The notes under the pieces are model-generated. The model saw only the letters and a program-made list of their open reading frames with translations. It did not search any database and had not been told where the DNA came from. This document shows positions 20,660 through 30,280 of a stretch of 64,000 nucleotides of DNA, in pieces (positions within the stretch are counted from its first letter, which is position 1; every line of letters starts with the position of its first letter). Origin of the DNA: Halobacillus karajensis (GTDB taxonomy: Bacteria; Bacillota; Bacilli; Bacillales; Halobacillaceae); contig NZ_FNWW01000002.1 of assembly GCF_900108515.1 (NCBI RefSeq), forward strand, positions 62,001-126,000, read 5' to 3'. Both the position numbers and the translations under genes were made by a program.

Positions 20660-20693
20660 GAGCCGTATACGCTGAAAGGTGTACGTACGGTTC
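20660..20693 (+). ncRNA. Group II intron domain V
   Basis: A 34-nt hairpin starting GAGCCGTATAC, with a GAAA tetraloop and ending GTACGTACGGTTC. It carries the AGC catalytic triad and the conserved two-base bulge. All bases expected for catalysis appear intact. Confidence 0.95.
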
Positions 20694-20753
20694 TGAGGGG
20701 GAGACATGAAACCTACTTTGGTTACAAGGAAAGGCGCCTGTTCTCTACCCTAC
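20694..20753 (+). ncRNA. Group II intron domain VI with branch point
   Basis: AGGG (20696-20699) pairs with CCCT (20748-20751), and GGAGA (20700-20704) pairs with TCTCT (20742-20746). A 20747 is left bulged as the branch nucleotide, seven bases from the 3' splice site counting itself. This is the expected lariat geometry. Confidence 0.9.
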
Positions 20754-20894
20754 GATCCGACCCCATCCCAGGAAGATATTCAAGTCACACGCAGATTAAA
20801 GGAATGTGGGAAAATGATCGGCATTGAATTACTAGACCATCTGGTCATCGGAGATCGTCGATTTATCAGCCTTAAAGAAAAAGGATATCTGTAA
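20754..20894 (+). CDS. radC: RadC family protein, 3' exon
   Basis: This exon encodes the last 46 residues of RadC. It opens [15 protein letters not shown], which supplies the SxxD metal-site residues, and ends [18 protein letters not shown], the usual RadC C-terminus. It has no start codon or ribosome-binding site of its own and is only meaningful after splicing to 18524. The joined protein has 234 residues from the 17961 start. In B. subtilis mreB follows radC; here it lies 39 kb away. Confidence 0.95.
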   Translation, partial: DPTPSQEDIQVTRRLKECGKMIGIELLDHLVIGDRRFISLKEKGYL

Positions 20895-21030
20895 GACCCT
20901 CCTTTTTCTATGAAAATGAGGGGGTTATAAATCTCACTATTTTTTATTGTTGGGAAATCAGCAACTTACTAGACACAACGATAACCTAAGGATTTCATAT
21001 AGAAATACTAATTTGGAGTCTTCCACACAG

Positions 21031-21066
21031 TGGCACTTATCTGAAGAAAGGTAAGTGCCATTTTTT
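21031..21066 (+). terminator. Intrinsic terminator downstream of radC
   Basis: Perfect stem TGGCACTTA / TAAGTGCCA followed by TTTTTT. It lies 140 bases after radC exon 2. No gene is seen in the AT-rich stretch between, so it probably ends the maf-radC transcript. Confidence 0.85.
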
Positions 21067-21135
21067 GATGAATTGGGTAGTAGAGTTGAAAAAGCAAGAG
21101 AGAAGATTGTATGTTATTAATGCAATTTTCATTCA

Positions 21136-21179
21136 TTTACAAAAATCTACATACTTAGTTAACATTTCTTTTCTATACT
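21136..21179 (+). promoter_or_regulatory. Candidate promoter with PhoP-box-like repeats
   Basis: TTTACA (21136), CTACAT (21147) and TTAACA (21159) approximate the TTAACA repeats bound by PhoP about every 11 bp. They are followed by a -10-like TATACT at 21174-21179. The gene behind is a secreted glycerophosphodiester phosphodiesterase, a type of gene often in the Pho regulon. Match quality is modest. Confidence 0.35.
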
Positions 21180-21216
21180 TAATGTGAATACATATTGTAG
21201 ATAGGAGATGGAGAAA

Positions 21217-22047
21217 ATGAGCAAAAAATTAGTATTAGGTGTAGGGATAGCTTTTTCGGTGTTGATTAGTCCTTTTAGTCAGGTGTTTGCTGATGATCTA
21301 ACAGGAGGCGAAAGAAAACAGGTGGATAATGTAGCACACCGTGGTGCAGCAGGTTATGCACCTGAAAATACAATCGCTGGTTTTGATCTTGCCGTCGATA
21401 TGAAAGCAGACTATATTGAGATCGATGTTCAAAAAAGTAAGGATGGGGAATTAGTAGTGATCCATGATACAACAGTGGATCGTACTACTGATGGAACAGG
21501 CAAGGTAGGGGATTTAACATTGAAACAGCTTAAAAGCCTTGATGCCGGTAGTTGGAAAGACGAAAAATTCGCAGGAGAACCAATCCCCACGTTTGAAGAG
21601 ATTCTTGACCGTTACTATGGAAAAGTTGGAATTTTAATAGAATTAAAGGCCCCACAACTTTACCCTGGTATTGAAGAACAAGTGGCAGAAGCTTTAAAAA
21701 AACGAAATCTCGATAAGCCACAAAACGAAAAAATTATTATTCAATCATTTAACTTCAAATCTATGAAAAAAATGAACAAGCTTCTTCCGGAAGTTCCAAT
21801 CGGTGTATTGACTTCCAACCATACGGATACAACAACGGAGGCTTTACAGGAATTTTCTACTTATGCGGATTGGTTTAACCCGAATTATGGAAACGTTTCA
21901 AAAGAATTGGTTAACCAAGTTCATTCTCTTGATATGCAAATTGGATCATGGACGGTACGTAGTCAAGAAGCAGCAGACCTTCTATTCGAAATGGAAGTTG
22001 ACGCGATTATTTCTGATTATCCGGATTATGTAGATCCTAGAAACTAA
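21217..22047 (+). CDS. Secreted glycerophosphodiester phosphodiesterase
   Basis: It hydrolyses glycerophosphodiesters to glycerol-3-phosphate and an alcohol outside the membrane. A signal peptide covers about the first 25 residues (basic start, VLGVGIAFSVLIS core, cleavage near VFA-DD). The GDPD TIM barrel begins AHRGAAGYAPENT, with catalytic residues also in YIEIDVQKSKDGELVVIHD and ILIELKAP, and ends with VDAIISDYPD. ATG 21217 lies nine bases after AGGAG; the upstream ATG 21208 touches that site. The 276-residue length is normal. A GlpQ-like role in phosphate or glycerol scavenging is inferred. Confidence 0.92.
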   Translation: MSKKLVLGVGIAFSVLISPFSQVFADDLTGGERKQVDNVAHRGAAGYAPENTIAGFDLAVDMKADYIEIDVQKSKDGELVVIHDTTVDRTTDGTGKVGDLTLKQLKSLDAGSWKDEKFAGEPIPTFEEILDRYYGKVGILIELKAPQLYPGIEEQVAEALKKRNLDKPQNEKIIIQSFNFKSMKKMNKLLPEVPIGVLTSNHTDTTTEALQEFSTYADWFNPNYGNVSKELVNQVHSLDMQIGSWTVRSQEAADLLFEMEVDAIISDYPDYVDPRN

Positions 22048-22065
22048 AATTATTGGAAGAGAGTT

Positions 22066-22097
22066 AAAAAAAGGAGTAGTTGCTACTCCTTTTTTTG
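22066..22097 (+). terminator. Intrinsic terminator of the phosphodiesterase gene
   Basis: AAAAAAGGAGTAG / CTACTCCTTTTTTT stem with TTG loop, 20 bases after the stop. The A and T flanks make it usable on both strands. Confidence 0.9.
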
Positions 22098-22122
22098 TTT
22101 TGATTTATGGTTGTAAAAGAAA

Positions 22123-22148
22123 AAAAGGGTTGCTACAGCAACCCTTTT
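22123..22148. terminator. Second symmetrical hairpin
   Basis: AAAAGGGTTGC / GCAACCCTTTT with loop TACA, 30 bases after the previous terminator. It has A and T tails on both sides. No minus-strand gene ends here, so it is a backup or a remnant. Confidence 0.7.
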
Positions 22149-22288
22149 CTCTTATACGCATAAAAGGATAACAAGTTTGCTTAAGTGATTGATATTAATT
22201 CATTCATTTGAAATAATTGTAATCAGTAATAAGGATGAATGATGAATAAAAAGGTTCAACGGATGTAAAAGAAGGAGGACATTGAACA

Positions 22289-22765
22289 ATGAATAAATAT
22301 GGAACACTACATGAGACAAATGGCCGTTATACTTTAAGATATAAACGCTTCTTCTCCTATAAATCCGAGGATGTTTTCCGTGTTCTTACGAATCCTAGCT
22401 ATTTCTCTCAATGGTACCCTTTTGCAACAGGGAAGATGGACCTCAGGTTAGGAGGTAAGATTGCCTTTGATGACGGTGAAGGGTCGACATATGAGGGTAT
22501 TATAACTGGATTAATAGAGCCTCATACATTTGAATTCCGTGAGGTTGATGATTTAATAAAAATCTCATTCCTAGAGGAGGAAGAAGGATGTCAAATGATC
22601 TTCACCCACACTTTTGACGATAAGGAAGTGGTGATGTATGTTGCTGCAGGTTGGCATAGATGTCTTGATGCATTTGAGCAGATCGTTAATGGGCAACCCG
22701 TTGAATGGGAAGATAATTCAGCTGAGTTAAGAGAATTATATAGGGAAGTATTTGATCTGAATTAG
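22289..22765 (+). CDS. SRPBCC / AHSA1-like domain protein
   Basis: A 158-residue single-domain protein with the START-like fold pattern of the activator-of-Hsp90-ATPase homologues. It contains YKSEDVFRVLTNPSYFSQWYP near residues 27-47, a KMDLRLGGKIAF strand pair, and the C-terminal AAGWHRCLDAFEQIVNG helix. Such proteins bind hydrophobic ligands or act in toxin and stress responses, but the substrate cannot be inferred. The start has AAGGAGG nine bases upstream. It stands alone, with gene-free DNA on both sides. Confidence 0.8.
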   Translation: MNKYGTLHETNGRYTLRYKRFFSYKSEDVFRVLTNPSYFSQWYPFATGKMDLRLGGKIAFDDGEGSTYEGIITGLIEPHTFEFREVDDLIKISFLEEEEGCQMIFTHTFDDKEVVMYVAAGWHRCLDAFEQIVNGQPVEWEDNSAELRELYREVFDLN

Positions 22766-23090
22766 TTCATAATTTTTGTATAGCTATGGTTAAGAAATAC
22801 TAAAAAATCATACTTTCAAAAGAGGTTGCATAAAGAAGGGGAGCCTCATATTAGAGTATATAATTAATTTATGGTACGTACTAAGACAGTGGGTTATTTA
22901 AACTCTCTTAATTTAGTGGTCTGGATGCGAGTATCTATTTTTATACCCTCTTCTTTTTGCTTTTAAAGAAATGAATGGAACAATACTTGAATAAAAAATA
23001 GAAACCTTCTGTGTTCCTGTTGAACTTGGAAGGCTTTTTATATAACCTTTTAAGCTGACGAGCAGTCTTTTTTCAGAAAGGTGTGGTCCT
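22766..23090. other. 325-bp gene-free stretch
   Basis: AT-rich. A weak inverted pair (AACCTTC ... GAAGGCTTTTT, about 23003-23040) could be a terminator. No ORF with a ribosome-binding site was found. Confidence 0.4.
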
Positions 23091-23607
23091 ATGAGAAAAG
23101 TCGAAGTACACTCACACAATCAAAAGTGGTCTTTAAAGTTTGCAGAAGAAGTTGAAAAACTTACATTCATTTTCGGATCTGAAATTGTAGATATCCATCA
23201 TATTGGAAGTACATCCATTCAAGGTCTAAAAGCCAAGCCAATAATAGACATCATGCCTGTAGTTAGAGACATAGAACTTGTTGACAAGTACAACCAGGCG
23301 ATGCGGGACATTGGATATGAACCCAAAGGTGAAAATGGAATACCTGAACGAAGGTATTTCCAAAAAGGTGGTGACAAACGGTCTCATCATGTACATTTTT
23401 ATCAGTTCTGATATAACAAGACACTTGGCTTTTCGTGATTATCTAAGAAAACACACTGTTGAAAAGAAGAAATACGGGGAACTAAAAGAAAAGCTAGCGA
23501 AGCAGTATCCCTATGATGTTGAGTCATACATAAATGGTAAGGAAAAACTGGTTAAAGAGATAGAAGGGGAAGCATTGAACTGGTTTAAAGAGAATTCTCC
23601 TGAGTAG
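23091..23607 (+). pseudogene. GrpB family (UPF0157) protein, frameshifted
   Basis: The first frame (23091-23411) encodes 106 residues with HHIGSTSIQGLKAKPIIDIM and RYFQKGGDKRSHHVHFYQ, the hallmarks of the GrpB nucleotidyltransferase-like family, then stops at TGA 23409. A second frame, shifted by one, continues the same family with SDITRHLAFRDYLRKHT and a helical C-terminus ending at 23607. One net insertion of a base (or loss of two) near 23395-23410 explains both. It may be a true pseudogene or a sequencing error; otherwise the product would be a normal 170-residue protein. Confidence 0.85.
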
Positions 23608-24025
23608 TAAATAAATTAATTTATTCAGTGCAATTTCCTTCAGTTTTATGGGGGGGGGGTTCTATTACTGGCTTCCAGTCTAATGAGGATTGAATGAGAT
23701 GGTTCCACGTTTGGTGTGGTGGAGGTGTAACCGAGAGGGAAGTCCCATCCTCGGAATTGAAAGTCGTTATGAATAATGTTTTTTATACTAGGAAAGCGCA
23801 ACAATAATCAAATGCATTTATCATCATGAAGTAACTCTTTAAATAAAACACAGTGGCAAAACGCTTCGGACCTTTAATTACCCTCTCCATCTTAGCTGCC
23901 AAGGATATCCTTGGCAGCTAGATGAGGAATAAAAGGATACAGTATTAACCACTGATTTTTCAACAATGACTATTTCCCAGCCTACTCTCTGGTAGTGCTG
24001 GCGATGATTTAGACGATCGCTTTAA
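23608..24025. other. Gene-free stretch with G-tract and palindrome
   Basis: A run of ten G lies at 23650-23659. A self-complementary CCGAG...CTCGG segment lies near 23732-23755. A long perfect palindrome, listed separately, is at 23893-23920. No gene was recognised. Confidence 0.5.
23893..23920. repeat. 28-bp perfect palindrome
   Basis: Each 14-base arm reads TAGCTGCCAAGGAT from its own strand, with no loop. CATC and GATG flank it in near-continuation. There is no T-run on either side, so it is not a standard terminator for the minus-strand ABC operon that ends 106 bases away. Confidence 0.85.
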
Positions 24026-25630
24026 TTATTGGCTTTCCAAATCGCGCTTTCGGAAGCCAATAAATCCTAGGATGATAAGAACCACGGACACTGCATTTAG
24101 TAAGAAAAGAGGCAAAAAGGTTATGTCTTCTAAAGGGGCTTGCGGAATATGACCGAAGGGAGAAAGATTCCCTATCCATTCCGGAAATTGCATCAATCCC
24201 CCTAAATAAAGAACAAAAAATGAATAAACCAGATACACCCAAATCATCGCTGTAAGTTTTGGAAATAAACCAATCAAAAATACAGTAAGGCCGATCATGG
24301 TGAATAGAGCCGGGTAGTACGCCAACACTGCTTCATAAATGGTCCATAACTCAAATCCATCTTCCATTACAGTGGCGCTGGCGCCCCACAGGCCAAGAGC
24401 ACTAAGGGACAGCATGACAAAGCCGACAATGAGTGATAACAAGAGATAGCCCCCTAATAGGCGGGGGCGGGAGACCGCTCTTCCTAATAAATGCTCAATC
24501 CGGTCCTTATTCTCTTCGCCACGAAGTTTGGTCATCGCCATGATCGTGGGAACGGCAGATATAATCGCTATGATTATAATTAACATGGGGATAAACTGCT
24601 CCGTCAACGACACGTCAGCTGTAGGCTGCAACATTTGTTGCATCATTTCATTACCTTCAAAAAAAGATTCCATATCACCCAAAACTGATCCATAGGAAGC
24701 ACCCACCACAAAAATTCCCAATGCCCAGCAGAACATCCCAGTTCGTTGAAGACGAAAGGCAAGGCCAAGCGGACTAAGCAGGAATCGGGAGGCATGCTTT
24801 TTTCCTGGTTTGGAAGGAAGGAATCCTCTTTCTAAGTCACGGATCGAATGCAAATAGTTCGCAAATATAAACAAAAGCAGAGAAATACCGATCATTAATA
24901 AAACAGGGCTCCAGTTATTTGCGGAATACGCCTCCGTCTTGGTTACCCAACCCAGAGGAGACAACCAGGAAAGGGCTTCATTGCTTATATCCGTCACCGC
25001 CCTGAAGAGATAGGTAAAAAGCAGGATAGCGACAGACAATCCAATCGTACCGCGAGAGCTTTCGGATAATTGAGCAAAAATCGCGGTTACCCCTGCAAAC
25101 ACCAGCCCGGTTCCGCCCAGTCCGGCCCCATAAAGCAAGGAACCTTCCAGATTCATGCTATCTATACCCAAAATATATAACCCTATTCCGGTCACCAACG
25201 ACAATGTTAGACATATACCGATTAGCATGAGGATCGAAGCATTTAAATACGAAAGACGTCCCGCAGGCAAGGACCGTATCATTTCTACACGTCCGTCTTC
25301 TTCATCCAATCGTGTATGAAGGGTCATAAGCAATATGCTCATCAATCCAGCAACTAGTGCTGTCATTAGCAACATTTGGTGGGTGGTCATTGCACCAACC
25401 GTGTAGTTTTCCAAATCTCCCGGTCCGACCATAGCGGTCATGGCAGGATTCTTCATCGTATCCGCCATCCCGTCCCTCTCCTGCTGTGATTCATAAAGCC
25501 CATTAAAGGCATTTGGCACCACGAGAGTGAAGAAGGTAAGACCGATCAGCCACAAAATAATTCTCATACGATCAATTCGAAGAATGAATCGGGTAAGTGT
25601 GCCCATCTTGGCTAGTGAATGCTGTGCCAT
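24026..25630 (-). CDS. ABC-2 type exporter permease
   Basis: A 534-residue integral membrane protein with about twelve hydrophobic segments in two similar halves. Each half opens with a cytoplasmic helix (LTRFILRIDRMRIILWLIG and LGLAFRLQRTGMFCWALG). This duplicated layout is that of the large permeases sometimes called polyketide-antibiotic exporters. Its ATG shares one base with the ATPase stop (TGATG), and its AGGAGGTG site lies inside the ATPase gene, so the two are translationally coupled. It should form an efflux pump with that ATPase. The exported compound is unknown; drug or lipid efflux is a guess from the TetR neighbour. Confidence 0.88.
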   Translation of the reverse strand: MAQHSLAKMGTLTRFILRIDRMRIILWLIGLTFFTLVVPNAFNGLYESQQERDGMADTMKNPAMTAMVGPGDLENYTVGAMTTHQMLLMTALVAGLMSILLMTLHTRLDEEDGRVEMIRSLPAGRLSYLNASILMLIGICLTLSLVTGIGLYILGIDSMNLEGSLLYGAGLGGTGLVFAGVTAIFAQLSESSRGTIGLSVAILLFTYLFRAVTDISNEALSWLSPLGWVTKTEAYSANNWSPVLLMIGISLLLFIFANYLHSIRDLERGFLPSKPGKKHASRFLLSPLGLAFRLQRTGMFCWALGIFVVGASYGSVLGDMESFFEGNEMMQQMLQPTADVSLTEQFIPMLIIIIAIISAVPTIMAMTKLRGEENKDRIEHLLGRAVSRPRLLGGYLLLSLIVGFVMLSLSALGLWGASATVMEDGFELWTIYEAVLAYYPALFTMIGLTVFLIGLFPKLTAMIWVYLVYSFFVLYLGGLMQFPEWIGNLSPFGHIPQAPLEDITFLPLFLLNAVSVVLIILGFIGFRKRDLESQ

Positions 25631-26547
25631 CAGTCAGCACCTCCTGTACCTGCATTGGTCCCTTCCTTTGTCATTTCATAATGGCGCATGAATAAATCTT
25701 CCAATGTTGGTGGCGCACTTTCAAGCTTTACAACTCCGAATTCACTGATATACCGTATGGCATTACCTAGTTCTTCTGTATCCACTTGAAAAGTTACCCC
25801 TTGTTTTGTTTCCACAATTTCATGGACCCCTTTTACATCACTTAATGAAAGGATCGGTTTTTTTGTTTCCACAAGAAGTTGGGTCCGTGTTAAGTGGCGG
25901 AGTTCATCAAGTGAACCTTTTTCGATAATCTTGCCCTGGCGGATAATGCCCACTCTGTCACACAACTTTTCTACTTCTGATAAGATATGGCTGGAGAGCA
26001 AAACACTTTTTCCCTGGTTTTTAACTTCTATCACACATTCTTGGAATACTTGTTCCATCAATGGATCTAACCCGGAGGTTGGTTCGTCTAAAATATAAAG
26101 ATCGGCATCAGAGGAAAAAGCCGCAATCAACGCAACCTTCTGTCGGTTTCCTTTTGAATAGGTGCGGCATTTTTTCGTGGGATCGAAATCGAATTTCCGG
26201 ATCAGTTCTTCACGTCTGTTCTGGTTATTTTTCCCGCGCAATTTCATAAACAGGTCAATCACTTCTCCACCTGTTAAATTTGGCCATAAATTCGCATCGC
26301 CAGGGACGTACGCAATACGTTTGTGGATTTCTACAGCATCTTCCCAGACATCTTTCCCGAAAATTTTTGCTTCCCCGCTTGTGGCTTTCAGAATCCCAAG
26401 CAGTACACGGATGGTGGTGGATTTTCCAGCGCCATTGGGACCAATAAACCCGAACACTTCACCTTTGCGCACTTCAAACTCTACCCCATTTAACGCTGTG
26501 AATTTACCAAATCGTTTAGTCAGGTTCTCCACTTTTAATAAACTCAT
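25630..26547 (-). CDS. ABC exporter ATP-binding protein
   Basis: A 305-residue ATPase of the CcmA/DRR type. It has Walker A GPNGAGKST (about residues 38-46), an unusual signature TYSKGNRQKVALIAAF in place of LSGGQ, Walker B LYILDEPTSGLDPL and switch LSSHILSEVEKLC. The extended C-terminus of some 90 residues is typical of antibiotic-export ATPases. GGGGGAAGG lies before its ATG, 18 bases after the TetR stop. It powers the permease encoded downstream. Confidence 0.94.
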   Translation of the reverse strand: MSLLKVENLTKRFGKFTALNGVEFEVRKGEVFGFIGPNGAGKSTTIRVLLGILKATSGEAKIFGKDVWEDAVEIHKRIAYVPGDANLWPNLTGGEVIDLFMKLRGKNNQNRREELIRKFDFDPTKKCRTYSKGNRQKVALIAAFSSDADLYILDEPTSGLDPLMEQVFQECVIEVKNQGKSVLLSSHILSEVEKLCDRVGIIRQGKIIEKGSLDELRHLTRTQLLVETKKPILSLSDVKGVHEIVETKQGVTFQVDTEELGNAIRYISEFGVVKLESAPPTLEDLFMRHYEMTKEGTNAGTGGAD

Positions 26548-26565
26548 AACCCTTCCCCCTTTTAC

Positions 26566-27176
26566 CTAGTAAAAACACTTCTTCAACAGTTCTGAGTATC
26601 TCTCCCATTCTTGGATCTGTTCGATCCCCACATCCTCAAACGAATCCAATTTATCTACTTCTCTTTCTGCAAAACCAATCATGGTCCAATTGATGACATC
26701 CATTGCTTTTTCTACGTCAATGTCCGAGCGGAATTTGGAGAAATCGATATTTTCATATACTTTTTCCAGGCCGCTTCCAAACATCCTATCCTTTTTTTGT
26801 TCAATTTCTGATTTCACTTCCAGAGACTCTTCATTTCCTAAAGATTTAAGAAAATCAAATACTTGAGGGTATGTTTGCTGGGTTTCCAATTTCAGGATCC
26901 CAATATCTCCAATTCTTTTGAAAATGTCTGTTTCTTCAAGATTTATTTCTTTATACATCTCTTCAAGGATCGCAGCTGCATGATCAAGCAAAAACAAATA
27001 CAATCCCTTTTTGCTTTTAAAGTAATTAAACAAAGAACCCTTAGAAATGTTTGCTGTGATTACGATTTCATTGGTAGACGCTCTTTCGAAACCAGTACGG
27101 ACGAATTCTTTTAACGCTGCGTTTATAATATCTTCCTGTTTTTCCTGGTGCAGACTATAAAATTTAGAATAAATCT
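26566..27176 (-). CDS. TetR family repressor with a probable ATT start codon
   Basis: The first ATG (27033) would remove the DNA-binding domain. In the same frame upstream there is a complete HTH: QEDIINAALKEFVRTGFERA, then STNEIVITANISKGSLFNYF. The only codon in that frame correctly placed behind GGAGGG is ATT at 27174-27176, giving 203 residues starting I-Y-S-K-F-Y-S-L. Related TetR proteins commonly begin MYSKF. A CTG at 27153 is an alternative without a ribosome-binding site. It sits first in an operon with the exporter, behind two palindromes that should be its operators. The C-terminal ligand domain is family-typical. Confidence 0.82.
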
Positions 27177-27217
27177 TTACTCCCTCCTCTCCTCAAAGTA
27201 GCATGAATACTTTCAGA

Positions 27218-27276
27218 TGACCAATTTGGTCATCTTTTACCACTTGAGTATAAACCTTATGACCATTTTGGTCAAA
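27218..27276 (-). promoter_or_regulatory. Sigma-A promoter with two TetR operators
   Basis: On the minus strand TTGACC (27270-27275) and TATACT (27247-27252) are separated by exactly 17 bases. One palindrome TGACCATTTTGGTCA (27260-27274) covers the -35 region. A second, TGACCAATTTGGTCA (27220-27234), lies just past the start point. Their centres are 40 bp apart, so a repressor dimer at each could lock the promoter from one DNA face. Confidence 0.85.
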
Positions 27277-27279
27277 TTC

Positions 27280-27898
27280 ATTTTTGTAGTGATTATGATG
27301 AGTTTTTACACTATCCGTAATCGTTCGGAAAAGGGGGGAAACGAGAGTGTTAAAACACTTTAGGAATGACTATATGCTTCGCTGGTTAATTTTCTTTTCT
27401 TATCTTACAAGCATTGAAAACCTTTCACTATAATTATGCAAATTACATTAAAATCATTAAGAACCTCTAAAGGGGGGAAGCACTAGTATCGGTGTTAAAA
27501 ACGTTGAATTATAGGGTGTTCAAATTCATGGAAATTGAGTTTTCGTTTAAGATTTTCAAGTGGATTAGAAAATGAAAAGGTTAGGGGGGCAAAAGGAGAA
27601 TCTTCGATCAAGGATTTGGATATGGGCGCATTCTTAAATGAGATTTTGGGGCTATTCAGCTATTGGAAAGAAAGTAAGTAAGAATGCTTTACAATAAGGA
27701 GGGAGTTAGTGAAGATACCTCGATTTTGAGTCAATAAAATAGGGGGATGATTTAATTTAGAAGACGAATAAATGAATCTCAATAAACGGGATCTAAAATA
27801 AAAAATACTCTAAAGTATATCTCCTTCAAGTCTTCTAGTTTAAAGGGGATGAACGAAAATATATTTTTTGGAAAAGAAAAAATTCTCAAAATTAGGTA
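27280..27898. other. Gene-free stretch between the ABC operon and thiC leader
   Basis: About 620 bases with several GGGG runs on the plus strand. No ORF with a ribosome-binding site, no hairpin of note and no recognisable remnant was seen. Confidence 0.5.
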
Positions 27899-27927
27899 TT
27901 GGCTCTTTTTTGTTTTTCATATATACT
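27899..27927 (+). promoter_or_regulatory. Promoter of the thiC transcript
   Basis: TTGGCT (27899-27904) and TATACT (27922-27927) with 17 bases between. It ends about 20 bases before the TPP aptamer. Confidence 0.7.
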
Positions 27928-27945
27928 GGAGTCAAATTGAATAGT

Positions 27946-28047
27946 CATAACTAGGGGAGCCCAATGAGCTGGGCTGAGAAGGAAACGCTTTGAAGTTTCC
28001 TGACTCTTCGGACCTGATCTGGATCATGCCAGCGTAGGGAAGTTAGA
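27946..28047 (+). promoter_or_regulatory. TPP riboswitch upstream of thiC
   Basis: THI-box aptamer with closing stem AACT / AGTT, CTGAGA at 27974-27979, and GACCTGATCTGGATCATG followed by CCAGCGTAGGGAAG. All core bases for thiamin pyrophosphate binding are present. It should switch off thiC when TPP is plentiful. Confidence 0.97.
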
Positions 28048-28084
28048 ATAATCACCAATATTAACAATCCTTCTGTATACATAT

Positions 28085-28124
28085 AAGCCGGGTCCAACCA
28101 TAATTCAATGGACCCGGCTTTTTA
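28085..28124 (+). terminator. Riboswitch-controlled terminator of thiC
   Basis: AAGCCGGGTCCA / TGGACCCGGCTT perfect 12-bp stem and TTTTT tail, 38 bases after the TPP aptamer. This is the likely expression platform. Confidence 0.9.
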
Positions 28125-28156
28125 TGTGCTTCTATAACCAATTCCGCTTGGCATGA

Positions 28157-30170
<2,014 letters not shown>

Positions 30171-30176
30171 TTGAAA

Positions 30177-30206
30177 AACTGGCTCCGTTAGCGAGCCGGT
30201 TTTTTC
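30177..30206 (+). terminator. Intrinsic terminator of the thiC transcript
   Basis: AACTGGCTC / GAGCCGGTT stem, then TTTTTT, seven bases after the small ORF. This places that ORF inside the thiC transcription unit. Confidence 0.9.
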
Positions 30207-30280
30207 ATAAAAGCAAAGGTCTTTTTAGAATCACGCTTGTTATGATGGCATTTAAGAATGGCACTTTAGGGGGAAGTGAT

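Larger units (their letters stand above)
18525..20753 (+). mobile_element. Group II intron inserted in radC, same strand
   Basis: The 5' end is GTGCG at 18525, the group II consensus. The 3' end is CCCTAC at 20753, and exact excision restores the radC frame. EBS1 TCCTGA (18824-18829) pairs fully with IBS1 TCAGGA (18519-18524). The base before EBS1 (C 18823) can pair with the first base of exon 2 (G 20754), the delta-delta' contact typical of class IIA. A 34-nt domain V, a domain VI with bulged A, and an ORF in domain IV complete the element. Domain V is close to that of the lactococcal Ll.LtrB intron. Confidence 0.95.
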
